Source: Frigoriglobus tundricola
GTDB lineage: Bacteria; Planctomycetota; Planctomycetia; Gemmatales; Gemmataceae
Direction: 5' to 3'
Length of the DNA: 64,000 nt
Assembly (NCBI RefSeq): GCF_013128195.2
Contig: NZ_CP053452.2
Coordinates: 7,068,001-7,132,000, forward strand
Each line of letters opens with the position of its first letter. The stretch's first letter is position 1. Positions 33,464 to 42,558 of the stretch are shown piece by piece. Below the pieces are notes generated by a model. The model searched no databases. It worked only from the letters and a program-made list of their open reading frames with translations, and was not told the DNA's origin. The position numbers and the translations under genes were made by a program.

Positions 33464-34627
33464 ATGTCCTGAGTCGAAAATTCGGTAGATAACCTTGCGC
33501 CGGGTCTCCTGGGCCGGTAGGGTAGGGCAAAGGAGACCCTAATGGCGCGCCCCAAACCAGCCCTCATTCTGTCCGATGACGAGCGCCAGAAGCTCACCAC
33601 CTGGGCCAACCGGCCCAAGAGCACCCAACGACTCGCGCTCCGCGCGCGGATCGTCCTGGCCTGTGCCGACGAGACCAGCAACAAGGCCGTCGCCTCCCAA
33701 CTCGGGGTCTGTGCGGCCACCGTGGGCACCTGGCGGAACCGGTTCGTCGCCCAGCGACTCGACGGCCTGGTCGATGAGCCCCGGCCCGGCGCCCCGCGCA
33801 CGGTCACGGATGCCGACGTCGAGCGGGTGGTCACCGCCACCCTGGAGACCAAGCCCAAAGCGGCCACCCACTGGAGCACCCGGGGCATGGCCCAGGCCAC
33901 CGGGATGTCGCAATCGACCATCAGTCGGATCTGGCGCACGTTCGAGCTGAAGCCGCACCGGGCCGACACGTTCAAGCTGTCCACCGACCCGTACTTCGTG
34001 GAGAAGGTCCGGGACGTGGTCGGGTTGTACCTGGCCCCACCGGACCGGGCCATCGTCCTGTCGGTGGACGAGAAGAGCCAGGTCCAGGCGCTGGACCGCA
34101 CCCAGCCCGTCCTGCCGATGACCCCGGCCCAGGTCGAGCGGGGCACCCACGACTACGTGCGGCACGGCACCACGTCGCTGTTCGCGGCCCTGGACGTGGC
34201 CACCGGGAAGGTGATCGGGACGTGCCACCGGCGGCACCGGCACCAGGAGTTCCTGAAGTTCCTCGACCACGTGGATGCCACCCTACCCCGGGAACCGGGC
34301 GTGAGCGTGCACATCGTGTTGGACAACTATGCGACCCACAAGACGCCGGCCGTCAAGCGCTGGTTCGTGCGGCACCCCGAGTACCACCTGCACTTCATCC
34401 CGACCAGCAGCTCGTGGCTCAACCAGGTCGAGCGGTTCTTCGCCGAGATCACGGAGAAGCGGATCCGCCGCGGGGTGTTCAAAAGTGTCCACGCCCTCGA
34501 GCAGGCGATCACCGAGTACCTGGCCGAACACAATGCCGACCCGAAGCCGTTCGCCTGGGTCGCCGACGCCGATTCCATCCTCGACCGCATCAAGAGGGTT
34601 TGCGAACGGACTTCCGACTCAGGACAC
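33464..34627 (+). mobile_element. IS630-family insertion sequence (ars side)
   Basis: About 1.16 kb. Terminal inverted repeats begin ATGTCCTGAGTCG on the left and, on the reverse of the right end, GTGTCCTGAGTCGG. Both ends are flanked by TA (33462-33463 and 34628-34629), the target duplication typical of IS630/Tc1 elements. One transposase gene. The left end is 60 bp upstream of the arsR start, just outside the -35 box. Confidence 0.85.
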
Positions 34628-34630
34628 TAA
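33542..34630 (+). CDS. IS630-family transposase
   Basis: A 362-residue transposase with an N-terminal helix-turn-helix and a DDE domain: LSVDEKSQ (first D), IVLDNYATH (second D) and [12 protein letters not shown] (E). Full length and intact by eye. The stop TAA at 34628-34630 uses the flanking TA target duplication plus the next base, so the coding region ends outside the element proper. Start ATG 33542. Confidence 0.9.
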   Translation: MARPKPALILSDDERQKLTTWANRPKSTQRLALRARIVLACADETSNKAVASQLGVCAATVGTWRNRFVAQRLDGLVDEPRPGAPRTVTDADVERVVTATLETKPKAATHWSTRGMAQATGMSQSTISRIWRTFELKPHRADTFKLSTDPYFVEKVRDVVGLYLAPPDRAIVLSVDEKSQVQALDRTQPVLPMTPAQVERGTHDYVRHGTTSLFAALDVATGKVIGTCHRRHRHQEFLKFLDHVDATLPREPGVSVHIVLDNYATHKTPAVKRWFVRHPEYHLHFIPTSSSWLNQVERFFAEITEKRIRRGVFKSVHALEQAITEYLAEHNADPKPFAWVADADSILDRIKRVCERTSDSGH

Positions 34631-34634
34631 CAGT

Positions 34635-34705
34635 CTGTCCCATGAGCCCCGAAAACGCCTCGTTTTCTAGCAATTTTGCAAGGCAGGATCGGGCTCAAGG
34701 GACAG
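34635..34705. repeat. MITE-like inverted repeat next to IS630
   Basis: Arms CTGTCCCATGAGCCC (34635-34649) and GGGCTCAAGGGACAG (34691-34705) pair with one mismatch; inside them GAAAACG/CGTTTTC (34651-34657, 34661-34667) makes a second hairpin. The element begins 7 bases after the IS right end. It could be a small non-autonomous element or the ends of a deleted IS. Confidence 0.6.
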
Positions 34706-35109
34706 TCACTTGGCCTTAGCCACGGACTCTCGTGCCGGCTAATGGCACCGATCAAGCGACCGGTCCGTGAGAACTTGGCGTATGAACGGGGAGCGGACGC
34801 GCGGTGGCAACAACGAACTCCTGTTCTCGCCCGCGCGGCGAGGTGGCGGGGGGGGCATGCGCCGGCTGCTGGCACAGCCGAAGCGCGGAGTTCAGACTGC
34901 GGGGGCAATCGAGTCACAAACGGTTGCGACCTCCTGGGGCGTCAGGTCGCCGGTTGAGTGAAAACACTCCGGCGGGCTTGCGCCCGTCGATCTCGAACGC
35001 AATCGTTTTCAATGTGGAGGGTGCCACGCGAAACGAACCGCCCGGCACGACCCACAAACGGCACATGCCCGGCACGGGAATCGTCTGGGTCACCGCGAGC
35101 GGGTCAATT

Positions 35110-35400
35110 GATCTGCAACTGGCAGCAGCTGGCCGAGCGATACGAGTGGTTGCACGGGATCAACTGGGATCAAGTCCTCCTCGACGGCTCCAAGAAGCCG
35201 TCAAAAAAAGGGGTGAGGCGACGGGGCCGAGTCCGGTTGATCGCAGGAAGTCGGGCCGTGCCATCCAGATAGCGAGCGACGCGCGGGCCATGCCCCTGGC
35301 CGTTACGGTCACCCGAGCCGGGGCCAACGACGGGTGCCAGACGCACAAGGTACTGGCCGCCATGGTGGTTCGCCCCCCGGCTCCGGAAGTACCGACGGAC
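35110..35400 (+). pseudogene. IS5-family transposase fragment
   Basis: Fragments INWDQVLLDGSKKPSKKG, then after a frameshift in the A-run near 35202, GEATGPSPVDRRKSG and [20 protein letters not shown], which follow IS5-type transposase order. N- and C-terminal parts are missing. The region ends where the yjbQ fragment begins. Confidence 0.7.
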
Positions 35401-35578
35401 ACCACGGACCGGCGAGGAAAACGCTGACGCCCACCTGAAGTGGCGGGTCATGGGGCGTGAGGTCGTCGTGGCCGTCACCGACGGGAAACTCGACTTCGGC
35501 CCGTGGGAGCAGATCTATTACGGCGCGTTCGACGGGAACCGCCCGAAGCGGGTGCTGGTCAAGGTCATCGGGGAGTAA
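35381..35578 (+). pseudogene. 3' fragment of yjbQ-like gene
   Basis: 65 codons ending at TAA 35578 that match the C-terminus of YjbQ/UPF0047 (secondary thiamine-phosphate synthase-like): [32 protein letters not shown] and [10 protein letters not shown]. The rest of the gene is missing, apparently replaced by the IS5 debris. No start codon or ribosome binding site is present, so it is a relic. Confidence 0.7.
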
Positions 35579-35846
35579 CTGCTACTGATTCGGGGCAATG
35601 ATCGGTGTTTCCCTCAAGGCTTTTCCTGTGACTTCGGTTGAGCATCGCCCGTTCCGCTGTGCAACGTGCGGTGAGCCCCGAGTAAACCGCGTAAGCCAAG
35701 GCGACGGAACGGGAAAACTGGGTAATCGAATCGGGTTATTTGGTGCACGATGTGACCCGCCGATCTTTCCGTCATGCGGTCAGACTTGTCGCAGGAACCC
35801 CGGTCGAGCAAGTTAAGTTTTTCTGCTCTCTGGTCGGGGGCCTGTC

Positions 35847-36065
35847 GTGAGCATCACCGTTGCGGATCGGGTGTGGTCGATTCCACTGGATCAATTCGTT
35901 GCGGCATGGAACGCTGCGGCCACACTGGACGAAGTTGCTGGCGCTCTACGCGCGCTCTCGGGTGGCCCGATACCACGTTGGGCCGTGATGGCGCGGGCCG
36001 GGTCTCTCCGGAAAGACGGTGTGCCTCTGAAGCCGCTGCCTTCTGGTGCCTGTGTGGTCGCGTGA
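35847..36065 (+). CDS. Small hypothetical protein
   Basis: A 72-residue protein from GTG 35847 with a plausible helical composition (DQFVAAWNAAATLDEVAGAL, GPIPRWAVMARAGSLRKDG). I know similar small proteins of the 'AAWNxAxSLDE...PRWAVxARA' type from planctomycetes but no function. A strong hairpin (36123-36183) 58 bp downstream would serve as its terminator and supports a real transcript. Confidence 0.5.
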   Translation: MSITVADRVWSIPLDQFVAAWNAAATLDEVAGALRALSGGPIPRWAVMARAGSLRKDGVPLKPLPSGACVVA

Positions 36066-36122
36066 CCGAGCAGAGGGAGTGGAATCCGCTCACTTCGCAG
36101 AACCGACAGCAAGTGATCTGAA

Positions 36123-36183
36123 AAGTATTGCGGCGCAGCACCCCGGCCCTCACATGGACCCGGGTGCTGTCGCCGCAACACTT
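36123..36183. terminator. Long hairpin terminator
   Basis: Left arm AAGTATTGCGGCGCAGCACC (36123 onward) pairs with the reverse of the right arm ending at 36183, over about 21 bp with one mismatch and one bulged base. It sits between the small plus-strand gene and the minus-strand response regulator. Confidence 0.65.
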
Positions 36184-36224
36184 TGTCATGATGCACGCGA
36201 CGCAATCGCTCTCTGGACCGGATT

Positions 36225-36629
36225 TTAGCGCACGGCGCGCGACATCAACTCGTCGAGGTGCGAAGGATCGAGTGGCTTCAGCAAGAACACATCGATCCCG
36301 ATCTCGGTTGCGGCTTGACGGTCGGCATCGCTACCATAGCCCGTCACCGCGATCAGAAACGGCTTCGTCCCCTCGTGGCCCCGAACCCAGCGGGCCAGAT
36401 CGTGCCCGGTCAGGCCCGGCAGCCGCACATCGAGGAAGATCACGTCATACCGCTGCGCGACGATCGCGGCGACCGCGTCCAGGCCGTTGCCGGCCGTGTC
36501 GGCCTCGTGCCCCTTGTGGCGTAGCAACCAGGCCAAGCTGTCCGTAAAGTCGGGATCGTCGTCCACGACAAGCACACGCATCGCGTGGCGGGCATCAGCA
36601 GACACGGGGGTTGGCAGTTCCTTTGTCAT
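36225..36629 (-). CDS. Single-domain response regulator
   Basis: A 134-residue receiver-only protein: VLVVDDDPDFTDS (acid pocket D23-D25), phosphorylation site D67 in IFLDVRLPGLTG, the AVTGYG segment and K in LLKPLD. There is no output domain, so it works by protein contacts. ATG 36629 is chosen; the longer frame upstream has unlike residues. A second start at the internal MRVLVVDD is possible. It lies near another receiver gene (37003) on the same strand, but they are separated by 373 bp. Confidence 0.85.
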   Translation of the reverse strand: MTKELPTPVSADARHAMRVLVVDDDPDFTDSLAWLLRHKGHEADTAGNGLDAVAAIVAQRYDVIFLDVRLPGLTGHDLARWVRGHEGTKPFLIAVTGYGSDADRQAATEIGIDVFLLKPLDPSHLDELMSRAVR

Positions 36630-37002
36630 CGATCCTGGCCTCGGGAAGAGATTGGCCGTTGGGCAGCAGCACTTGGGTCGCCGACCGGTTCTTGAGGGGA
36701 ACAAGGACTGGGAGATTCGGGCGTCGTGGGGAATCACATCGGGGCCGACATTATCTCCCCTTGTGCCGCCACGCGATTCACGGACAACCCTGGGGAGAGT
36801 GACCTTCCGACGCGCGGAACCCGCTGAACGGCCAATGGGTCGTGCGAATGGGCTCGAAATTCCTGGAACATTCCATTGATTCCGCTGTCCTCATCTCGTG
36901 CGTTTGGGCAGTGGACCCTTTCGGCCTGTTGCCATCAGATGCGGCAACGTCGAACTCGATTCAAAGAGGGCACTCGCGCGCTGGGGAACAAATCGCGTGC
37001 CT
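36630..37002. other. Intergenic stretch between receiver genes
   Basis: 373 bp with no supported gene and no strong hairpin. It presumably holds the promoter for the response regulator at 36225. Confidence 0.45.
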
Positions 37003-37623
37003 TCAACTCGGGCGTTGACCCTCACTGCCCACCGACTTTTCTACGCGATTTTGATCCACTTGCTCTTTCACTTCCCGAATCTCTTCTTTGATCTCCTGCA
37101 CGTCCTGCTTGACTTCCTTGAGTCCTTCTTTGACCTCCTGGAGCAGGTCTTTCGTTTGGCCGGCAAGCGCAACGTTCTTCTGGGCTAGCTCTTCCGTTCG
37201 CTGCGCTGCGGCGACGTTTTTCTGGGCCAGTTCCTCGGTTTTCTCTGTCAGCTTTAGGATATTCTCGATCATGGCCAGTAACCTTTCGAGTTCTCCGGGT
37301 AAAGCGGGTTTGGTCAGCCGGTAATCGAATCCGACCTCTTCGGTTCGGCGGACGTGGTCCGAGTGGGAATAGGCCGAGACCGCGATCAGCTTCACCCGCG
37401 CCAAACTGGATTCGCGCCGTACCCGTTCTGCCAGCGCGTAACCGTCGAGTTGTGGCATGTTGATGTCGAGGATCAGGCAGTCCGGACGGCCCTGAAGGGC
37501 CATTCGGAGCCCGGCTGCGCCGTCGTAAGCGAGCGTGGGGACGTGACCCCACAGCTCAGCGAGTGTCGCCAAGCTGTCGGCATGGTCCTGGTTATCATCA
37601 ACGATCAGGACGCGCAGGGGCAC
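37003..37623 (-). CDS. Response regulator with C-terminal coiled coil
   Basis: A 206-residue protein: receiver domain residues 1-117 (VLIVDDNQDHADS, D53 in LILDINMPQLDG, K in LTKPAL), then about 80 residues of heptad-rich coiled coil containing two copies of TEELAQKNVA and a strongly charged EVKEGLKEVKQDVQEIKEEI stretch. There is no DNA-binding domain, so phosphorylation probably controls assembly or contact with another coiled-coil protein. The start is GTG 37623; nearby ATGs are out of frame. Confidence 0.85.
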   Translation of the reverse strand: MPLRVLIVDDNQDHADSLATLAELWGHVPTLAYDGAAGLRMALQGRPDCLILDINMPQLDGYALAERVRRESSLARVKLIAVSAYSHSDHVRRTEEVGFDYRLTKPALPGELERLLAMIENILKLTEKTEELAQKNVAAAQRTEELAQKNVALAGQTKDLLQEVKEGLKEVKQDVQEIKEEIREVKEQVDQNRVEKSVGSEGQRPS

Positions 37624-37902
37624 GGCATCATGCTTTCGGTCCCGTCACGGAACCCGTGAATCGGTTTCGTCAGACGGTGTTGCAGTTGGAGTTAAGGCAA
37701 GTTGCGTGCCGGAAAACAGTCATGGCACGGGGCGATCGTTCATGGCAACAATGCCAACTGTAACCGGTCTACCTGAGGGTTAGATCAATGGCAATGGCAT
37801 CGTGCCGGAGTAACCAGGGGTTCTGCCGGTCCGGCAGAGGAATGTCCCCGTGGAGAGCTGGGGGGCGACGGGTGTCCTCAGTGGCGACAACCCTCGGTTC
37901 GG

Positions 37903-38592
37903 TCACCGGTCGTCGTCGAGCCGCACCGAGATCAGGCGCACGGGCTCGACGGGCGGGGACGCGGCTGGCGCGTACGAGTGGGGCTCCGCACTTCGAAAAA
38001 CCATACTTTCCCCCGGCGCGAGCGTATACCCGATGCCGTTGACTGAGACCTCCGCTCTCCCGCTCAACACGTACACCCACTCCTCTCCCGGGTGGCTCCG
38101 CACGGGACTTGGCCCGTAGAGTTCGATGATCGTCGAGAGGAGTCGCCCCTGGGGCAGTCGCGATTTCAAAAGGTTGAGTGGTACGGCTTTCCCGCGATCG
38201 GCGTACCGTTCGCGCTCCGCGGCCGAGAGCGGACGGTCGGACCCGCCCAGGGGGCCTCCCGCGAAATTCACGAGATCGTACCAGCGGTCGTCCTTTGCGC
38301 TGTGAACCGCGACATTCGCCGCGGCGGGTGGGGCGCTCACGAGCGCTTCCACATGGAGCCCGAGCGCCGCGCAGACTTTTGCGATCGTGTTCGGTTCGCA
38401 GGCCCCGCCCTTCTCGAGCCGGACGACGGACGTCTTGCTGACCGCGGCCTCACTTGCGACCGTTCGAATGGACTTCCCCTGGCGCAGGCGGTGGACCCGA
38501 ATTCGATCGCCCAACACACGCGGCTCAACGCCGGAAAGAAGAGACGCCAATCGTCGTTGGTCCTCCAACAACGAATTCGCTTCGTGCTTCAC
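37903..38592 (-). CDS. XRE-family regulator with cupin domain
   Basis: A 229-residue transcription regulator of the HTH-cupin type: HTH in RIRVHRLRQGKSIRTVASEA with VSKTSVVRLEKG, then a cupin sensor domain (HPGEEWVYVLSGRAEVSV, YTLAPGESMVF). Such proteins bind DNA as dimers and sense small metabolites. GTG 38592 gives the usual length; the frame extends further upstream without a better start. A palindrome about 60-80 bp upstream is a likely operator for self-control. Confidence 0.8.
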   Translation of the reverse strand: MKHEANSLLEDQRRLASLLSGVEPRVLGDRIRVHRLRQGKSIRTVASEAAVSKTSVVRLEKGGACEPNTIAKVCAALGLHVEALVSAPPAAANVAVHSAKDDRWYDLVNFAGGPLGGSDRPLSAAERERYADRGKAVPLNLLKSRLPQGRLLSTIIELYGPSPVRSHPGEEWVYVLSGRAEVSVNGIGYTLAPGESMVFRSAEPHSYAPAASPPVEPVRLISVRLDDDR

Positions 38593-38909
38593 AGCAAGAG
38601 CCCTTTGATAATTAAAGCGAGACGCTTGACAGTTTCGGTGTGCGAGGATACAGTGCCATAAATGGTACTGTACCATATGAATCCAATCTTCTGGGGCCGT
38701 CGGTTTACCTTATCAGCTCCTCGGCAGCGGGGAAACGCGGCACTGTGGTGAGGGCCGATGGCCTCTCGTTTCCGGGTCGTCTGTGCGCAATGGGATCGAC
38801 AAAGTCAGATTCGGGTGTGGTAGAGGTGTGAGAACGGCCCGAATCTCGGGGCAGATTTCGGATCGGCTTGACGATTCCCACAACGTTTCGACAGTCAGGA
38901 GGAAAGTTC
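38593..38909. other. Intergenic region with operator-like repeats
   Basis: 317 bp between divergent genes (XRE-cupin regulator and DUF6624 gene). It contains the palindrome below and is locally AT-richer near 38600-38680, as expected for promoters. Confidence 0.5.
38649..38676. promoter_or_regulatory. Palindrome and repeated half-site upstream of XRE-cupin gene
   Basis: ATGGTAC-T-GTACCAT (38662-38676) is a perfect palindrome, and TACAGTGCCAT (38649-38659) is a second, near-identical half-site (palindrome strand: TACAGTACCAT). Two sites in tandem 57-84 bp before the regulator start suggest an autoregulatory operator. Confidence 0.6.
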
Positions 38910-39509
38910 ATGCTTTCGACACTCGCCTTCGTTCTCGCCGTGGGAACCGCAGACGGGAAAGACCCGGCCCCGATCAAGAACCCGAAGCTCCGTGAAGAGC
39001 TGCTCGCCCGGGTCGAAAAGGAGCAGGCGGCCCGGCACCGCATCATCGAGGCGAACGCGGCGGGCAAGAAGCTCAACCCCACCGAGTTCGCCCAGGTCCT
39101 GGGCCTCGACAAGGACAACCGCGAATGGTTGAAGGGGGTCGTCGAGAAGCACGGTTGGCCCGGGAAATCGCTCGTCGGCGAGGACGGGGCTCATGCCGCG
39201 TGGCTCCTCGTCCAGCACGCCGACCCCGATCTGCCGTTCCAGAAGAAGTGCCTGGATCTGATGAAGGCGGTTGTGAAGGCGGGCGAAGTTGAGAAGAAGG
39301 ATCTGGCCTACTTGACCGATCGGGTCCTGTCGAACGAGGGAAAGAAGCAACTCTACGGTACTCAGCTCGTTCAAGCGGACGGCCGAATGGTGCCGAAGCC
39401 GATTGAAGACGAGGACAAGGTGGACGAGCGCCGGAAGGAAGTCGGGCTCCAATCGCTCGCCGAGTACCTCAAGATAGCAACAGAGGCGTACAAGCCGAAG
39501 AAGCCATAA
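38910..39509 (+). CDS. DUF6624 domain protein
   Basis: A 199-residue protein that matches the DUF6624 family: LLARVEKEQAARHRIIEANA, LDKDNREWLKGVVEKHGWP, AHAAWLLVQHADPDLPFQKK and LAYLTDRVLSNEGKKQLYG. A short hydrophobic N-terminus (LSTLAFVLAVGTADG) may be a signal peptide, so it may be exported. Function of the family is unknown. ATG 38910 has a strong ribosome binding site (AGGAGGA, 6 bases before). Confidence 0.85.
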   Translation: MLSTLAFVLAVGTADGKDPAPIKNPKLREELLARVEKEQAARHRIIEANAAGKKLNPTEFAQVLGLDKDNREWLKGVVEKHGWPGKSLVGEDGAHAAWLLVQHADPDLPFQKKCLDLMKAVVKAGEVEKKDLAYLTDRVLSNEGKKQLYGTQLVQADGRMVPKPIEDEDKVDERRKEVGLQSLAEYLKIATEAYKPKKP

Positions 39510-39552
39510 GTCACCTGCTTTTCCGTGTGCGTGGTGATGCTCTCAAACCGCG

Positions 39553-39596
39553 CGTAGGCGACCCACCCAAGGAATTGGGTGGGTCGCTTACGTTTG
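39553..39596 (+). terminator. Terminator after DUF6624 gene
   Basis: 13-bp perfect stem GCGACCCACCCAA/TTGGGTGGGTCGC with a GGAA loop, extended outward by CGTAG/TTACG to 18 bp, followed by TTTG. It ends the DUF6624 transcript about 45 bp after the stop. Confidence 0.8.
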
Positions 39597-39653
39597 TAGT
39601 GGGTCACGGCACGCTTGTTGCAGTTGGGGGTGCGGACTTGGGAGATGAGGACG

Positions 39654-40577
39654 ATGAGATTGCGAACTCTCGCTCGGCTCGTGAAAGACGCCGGAACGAA
39701 GTTCTGGGACGACGACGGACCACGCTTAGGCGCCGCGCTCGCCTATTACACCGCGCTCTCACTTTCTCCTCTGTTGATTGCCGTCGTTGCGATCGCCGGT
39801 CTCGCCTTCGGTGAAGAAGCCGCACGGGGCGAGATCGTGACCCAGTTCCGCGACACGATCGGGGCCGAAGCGGCGGGGTTCGTTGAGCAACTCGTACTCA
39901 AAAGTGCGTCGCAAACGAACGGCGTGATCGCGACCGCCATCGCGCTGGCGGTTCTGTTTTTCGGTGCGACGAGCGTGTTCGCCAGTCTTCAAAGTGCGCT
40001 GAACGACATCTGGAAGGTGCCGGGCAAGACCCCGAAAGGCGGCGTCCTGACGGTCGTCAAGGAGCGGTTACTGTCCTTCTCGCTCGTCTGCGGGGTCGCG
40101 TTCCTGCTTCTCGTGTCGCTCGTTGTCACTGCCGTGCTTGCCGGCGTGAACGCGCGGGTCGCCGGGTGGCTGCCGGGAACAGACGCACTCGCCGAGGCCG
40201 TGAACTTCGTGGTCAATTTCGTTCTGACCACGGCCCTGTTCGCGATGATCTTCAAGTGGCTGCCGGAGACCAAGCTGGTGTGGCGGGACGTCTGGATCGG
40301 CGCCGCGATTACGGCCGCGCTGTTTTCGATCGGCCGCTACCTCATTGGCCTCTATCTCGGCCGGACTGCGATCGGCTCGACGTACGGCGCGGCCGGCGCG
40401 TTCGCCGTACTTCTGGTATGGGTCTACTACTCGACGCAGATCCTGTTATTCGGCGCCGAACTGACGTTCGTGTACGCCGAGCGGTTCGGCTCCGGTGTGC
40501 GGACACCGGACGGTCAAGTCATCGAGGCCGGCTCCCCCGCGCCGCCAGCGGACCTGTCCCCGGCTGCTCTGAGCTGA
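39654..40577 (+). CDS. YihY/BrkB family membrane protein
   Basis: A 307-residue inner-membrane protein with about six hydrophobic helices and the family pattern: WDDDGPRLGAALAYYTALSL near the start, FFGATSVFASLQSALNDIW, and AIGSTYGAAGAFAVLLVWVY near the end. YihY/BrkB proteins are widespread and of unknown function. ATG 39654 is chosen (GGAG 9 bases before); ATG 39645 is an alternative. It heads a same-strand cluster of stress-type membrane genes. Confidence 0.87.
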   Translation: MRLRTLARLVKDAGTKFWDDDGPRLGAALAYYTALSLSPLLIAVVAIAGLAFGEEAARGEIVTQFRDTIGAEAAGFVEQLVLKSASQTNGVIATAIALAVLFFGATSVFASLQSALNDIWKVPGKTPKGGVLTVVKERLLSFSLVCGVAFLLLVSLVVTAVLAGVNARVAGWLPGTDALAEAVNFVVNFVLTTALFAMIFKWLPETKLVWRDVWIGAAITAALFSIGRYLIGLYLGRTAIGSTYGAAGAFAVLLVWVYYSTQILLFGAELTFVYAERFGSGVRTPDGQVIEAGSPAPPADLSPAALS

Positions 40578-40660
40578 TCTCGGACGGCCACGGGGCCGTC
40601 GGTCCCTGCTTTCGGTCCACACAAACCATTCACAACCAGGAATTCACTGGAGCGATCGTT

Positions 40661-42541
40661 ATGCCGATAATCAACCGCCCCGCGCCCAAGCCGTCGAGCG
40701 CCCGGCCCTATCCCTCGATCGATATCCGCCACGGGCGGTCCGGCGGCGCGCCCGTGCGCTCGGGCATGGGGGCCATTCCGCACGAGGCCGGCGTGGCGTT
40801 CCGGGTCTGGGCGCCGCACGCCGAATCGGTCGCGGTCGTCGGCACGTTCAACAACTGGGACGCGAGCAAGAACCCGCTCACCCGCGAGAACGACGAAGGT
40901 TACTGGTACGCGGACGTGCCCGGCGCGACGGTCGGGGCCGAGTACCGTTACGCGCTGAAGACGCCCGCGGGCGACCTCACGAAGATCGACCCGTACGCCC
41001 GCGAGGTCACGAACTCCGTCGGCAACGGCGTCGTTCACGACCCGAAATTCGACTGGGGCGAGGAGTTCCTCCCCACGCCGTCGTGGAACCAGTGGGTCAT
41101 TTACGAACTGCACGTCGGCACCTTCAACGACCCCGAGCCCGACACGGACAAGCCCGGCACCTTCCGCGACGTGGTGCGCCGGTTCGACCACCTGAAGAAA
41201 CTCGGGGTGAACTGCCTCCAGGTGATGCCGGTGGCCGAGTTCGCGGGCGACCGGTCGTGGGGGTACAACCCGGCGCACATGTTCGCCGTGGAGAGCGCGT
41301 ACGGCGGGCCGAAGGCGTTCAAGGAGTTCGTCCGCGAGGCGCACCGCAACGGGTTCGCGGTCATTCTGGACGTGGTCTACAACCACTTCGGCCCCTCGGA
41401 CCTGGACCTGTGGCGGTTCGACGGGTGGAGCGAGAACGGGGCCGGCGGGATCTACTTCTACCAGGACTGGCGGAAGGAGACGCCGTGGGGCGACACGCGG
41501 CCCGACTACGGCCGCCCGGAGGTGCGCCAGTTCATCCGCGACAACGCCCTCATGTGGGTCGAGGACTACCACATCGACGGGCTGCGAATGGACATGACGC
41601 TGTACATCCGGAGCGTGCGGTCCGACGGCGAGCCGAACCTGCCGGACGGGTGGACGCTGCTCCAGTGGATCAACGGCGAGATCCGCGAGAAGCACCCCAA
41701 CACGCTCACGATCGCGGAGGACCTTCAGCACAACGACTGGATGACGAAGCCGGTGGGGGAGGGCGGGGCCGGGTACGGCGCCCAGTGGGACGACAAGTTC
41801 GTCCACCCCGTGCGCGAGGCGGTCATCGCGGCCGAGGACGACCACCGGTCAATGGCGGCCATCGCGGCCGCCCTCACGCACCGCTACAACGGTGACGCGT
41901 TCCAGCGGGTCATCTACAGTGAGAGCCACGACGAAGTTGCCAATGGTAAGGCGCGTGTCGTCCATGAGATCGCACCGGGCGATCCGAAAAACTGGTTCGC
42001 ACAGAAACGGTCCACACTGGCCGCGGCACTGGTGTTCACTGCGCCGGGCATTCCGATGCTCTTCCAGGGCCAGGAGTTTCTCGAGGGCGAATGGTTCCGC
42101 GATACCGTTCCGGTGGACTGGGACAAGCGTGACGAGTTTCAGGGGATCGTGCGTCTGTACCGCGATCTCATTCGTCTGCGTCTGAACCACGCCGGCCACA
42201 CTCGCGGGCTCGCGGGGCAGCACATTTCTGTTATTCGCGCGGACGAAGCGAACAAAGTAATCGTGTTCCGCCGGTGGATGGAAGGTGGTACGGGGGATGA
42301 TGTTGTGGTGATCGCCAACTTCCACCGGGAGCCCCGGAACAACTTCACAATCGGGTTCCCCGAAGGTTCGGCATGGAAGCTGCAACTTAACTCGGACTGG
42401 AAGGGTTACAGCACACTGTTCGGCGATTACCCTTCCGCCGACGTGACCGCCGAACCGGGCGAATACGACGGATTGCCGAATCACGCGGCCGTTAACATCG
42501 GCCCGTACAGCGTGCTGGTTTACGCCCGAACAAGCCCGTGA
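40661..42541 (+). CDS. GH13 alpha-glucan branching-enzyme-like protein
   Basis: A 626-residue glycoside hydrolase family 13 enzyme with an N-terminal CBM48-type domain (VAVVGTFNNWDASKNPL). Catalytic residues: nucleophile D311 in GLRMDMTLY, acid/base E353 in TIAEDLQ, and D424 in SESHDEV. The AYGGPKAFKEFV, NHFGPSDLDLW and C-terminal all-beta domain resemble GlgB and trehalohydrolase-like enzymes. It should act on alpha-1,4-glucans in the cytoplasm, most likely as a 1,4-alpha-glucan branching enzyme. Its TGA overlaps a GTG of the following frame as GTGA, and the DUF2892 gene is probably cotranscribed. Confidence 0.88.
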   Translation: MPIINRPAPKPSSARPYPSIDIRHGRSGGAPVRSGMGAIPHEAGVAFRVWAPHAESVAVVGTFNNWDASKNPLTRENDEGYWYADVPGATVGAEYRYALKTPAGDLTKIDPYAREVTNSVGNGVVHDPKFDWGEEFLPTPSWNQWVIYELHVGTFNDPEPDTDKPGTFRDVVRRFDHLKKLGVNCLQVMPVAEFAGDRSWGYNPAHMFAVESAYGGPKAFKEFVREAHRNGFAVILDVVYNHFGPSDLDLWRFDGWSENGAGGIYFYQDWRKETPWGDTRPDYGRPEVRQFIRDNALMWVEDYHIDGLRMDMTLYIRSVRSDGEPNLPDGWTLLQWINGEIREKHPNTLTIAEDLQHNDWMTKPVGEGGAGYGAQWDDKFVHPVREAVIAAEDDHRSMAAIAAALTHRYNGDAFQRVIYSESHDEVANGKARVVHEIAPGDPKNWFAQKRSTLAAALVFTAPGIPMLFQGQEFLEGEWFRDTVPVDWDKRDEFQGIVRLYRDLIRLRLNHAGHTRGLAGQHISVIRADEANKVIVFRRWMEGGTGDDVVVIANFHREPRNNFTIGFPEGSAWKLQLNSDWKGYSTLFGDYPSADVTAEPGEYDGLPNHAAVNIGPYSVLVYARTSP

Positions 42542-42558
42542 CACCTGAGGACCGCACC

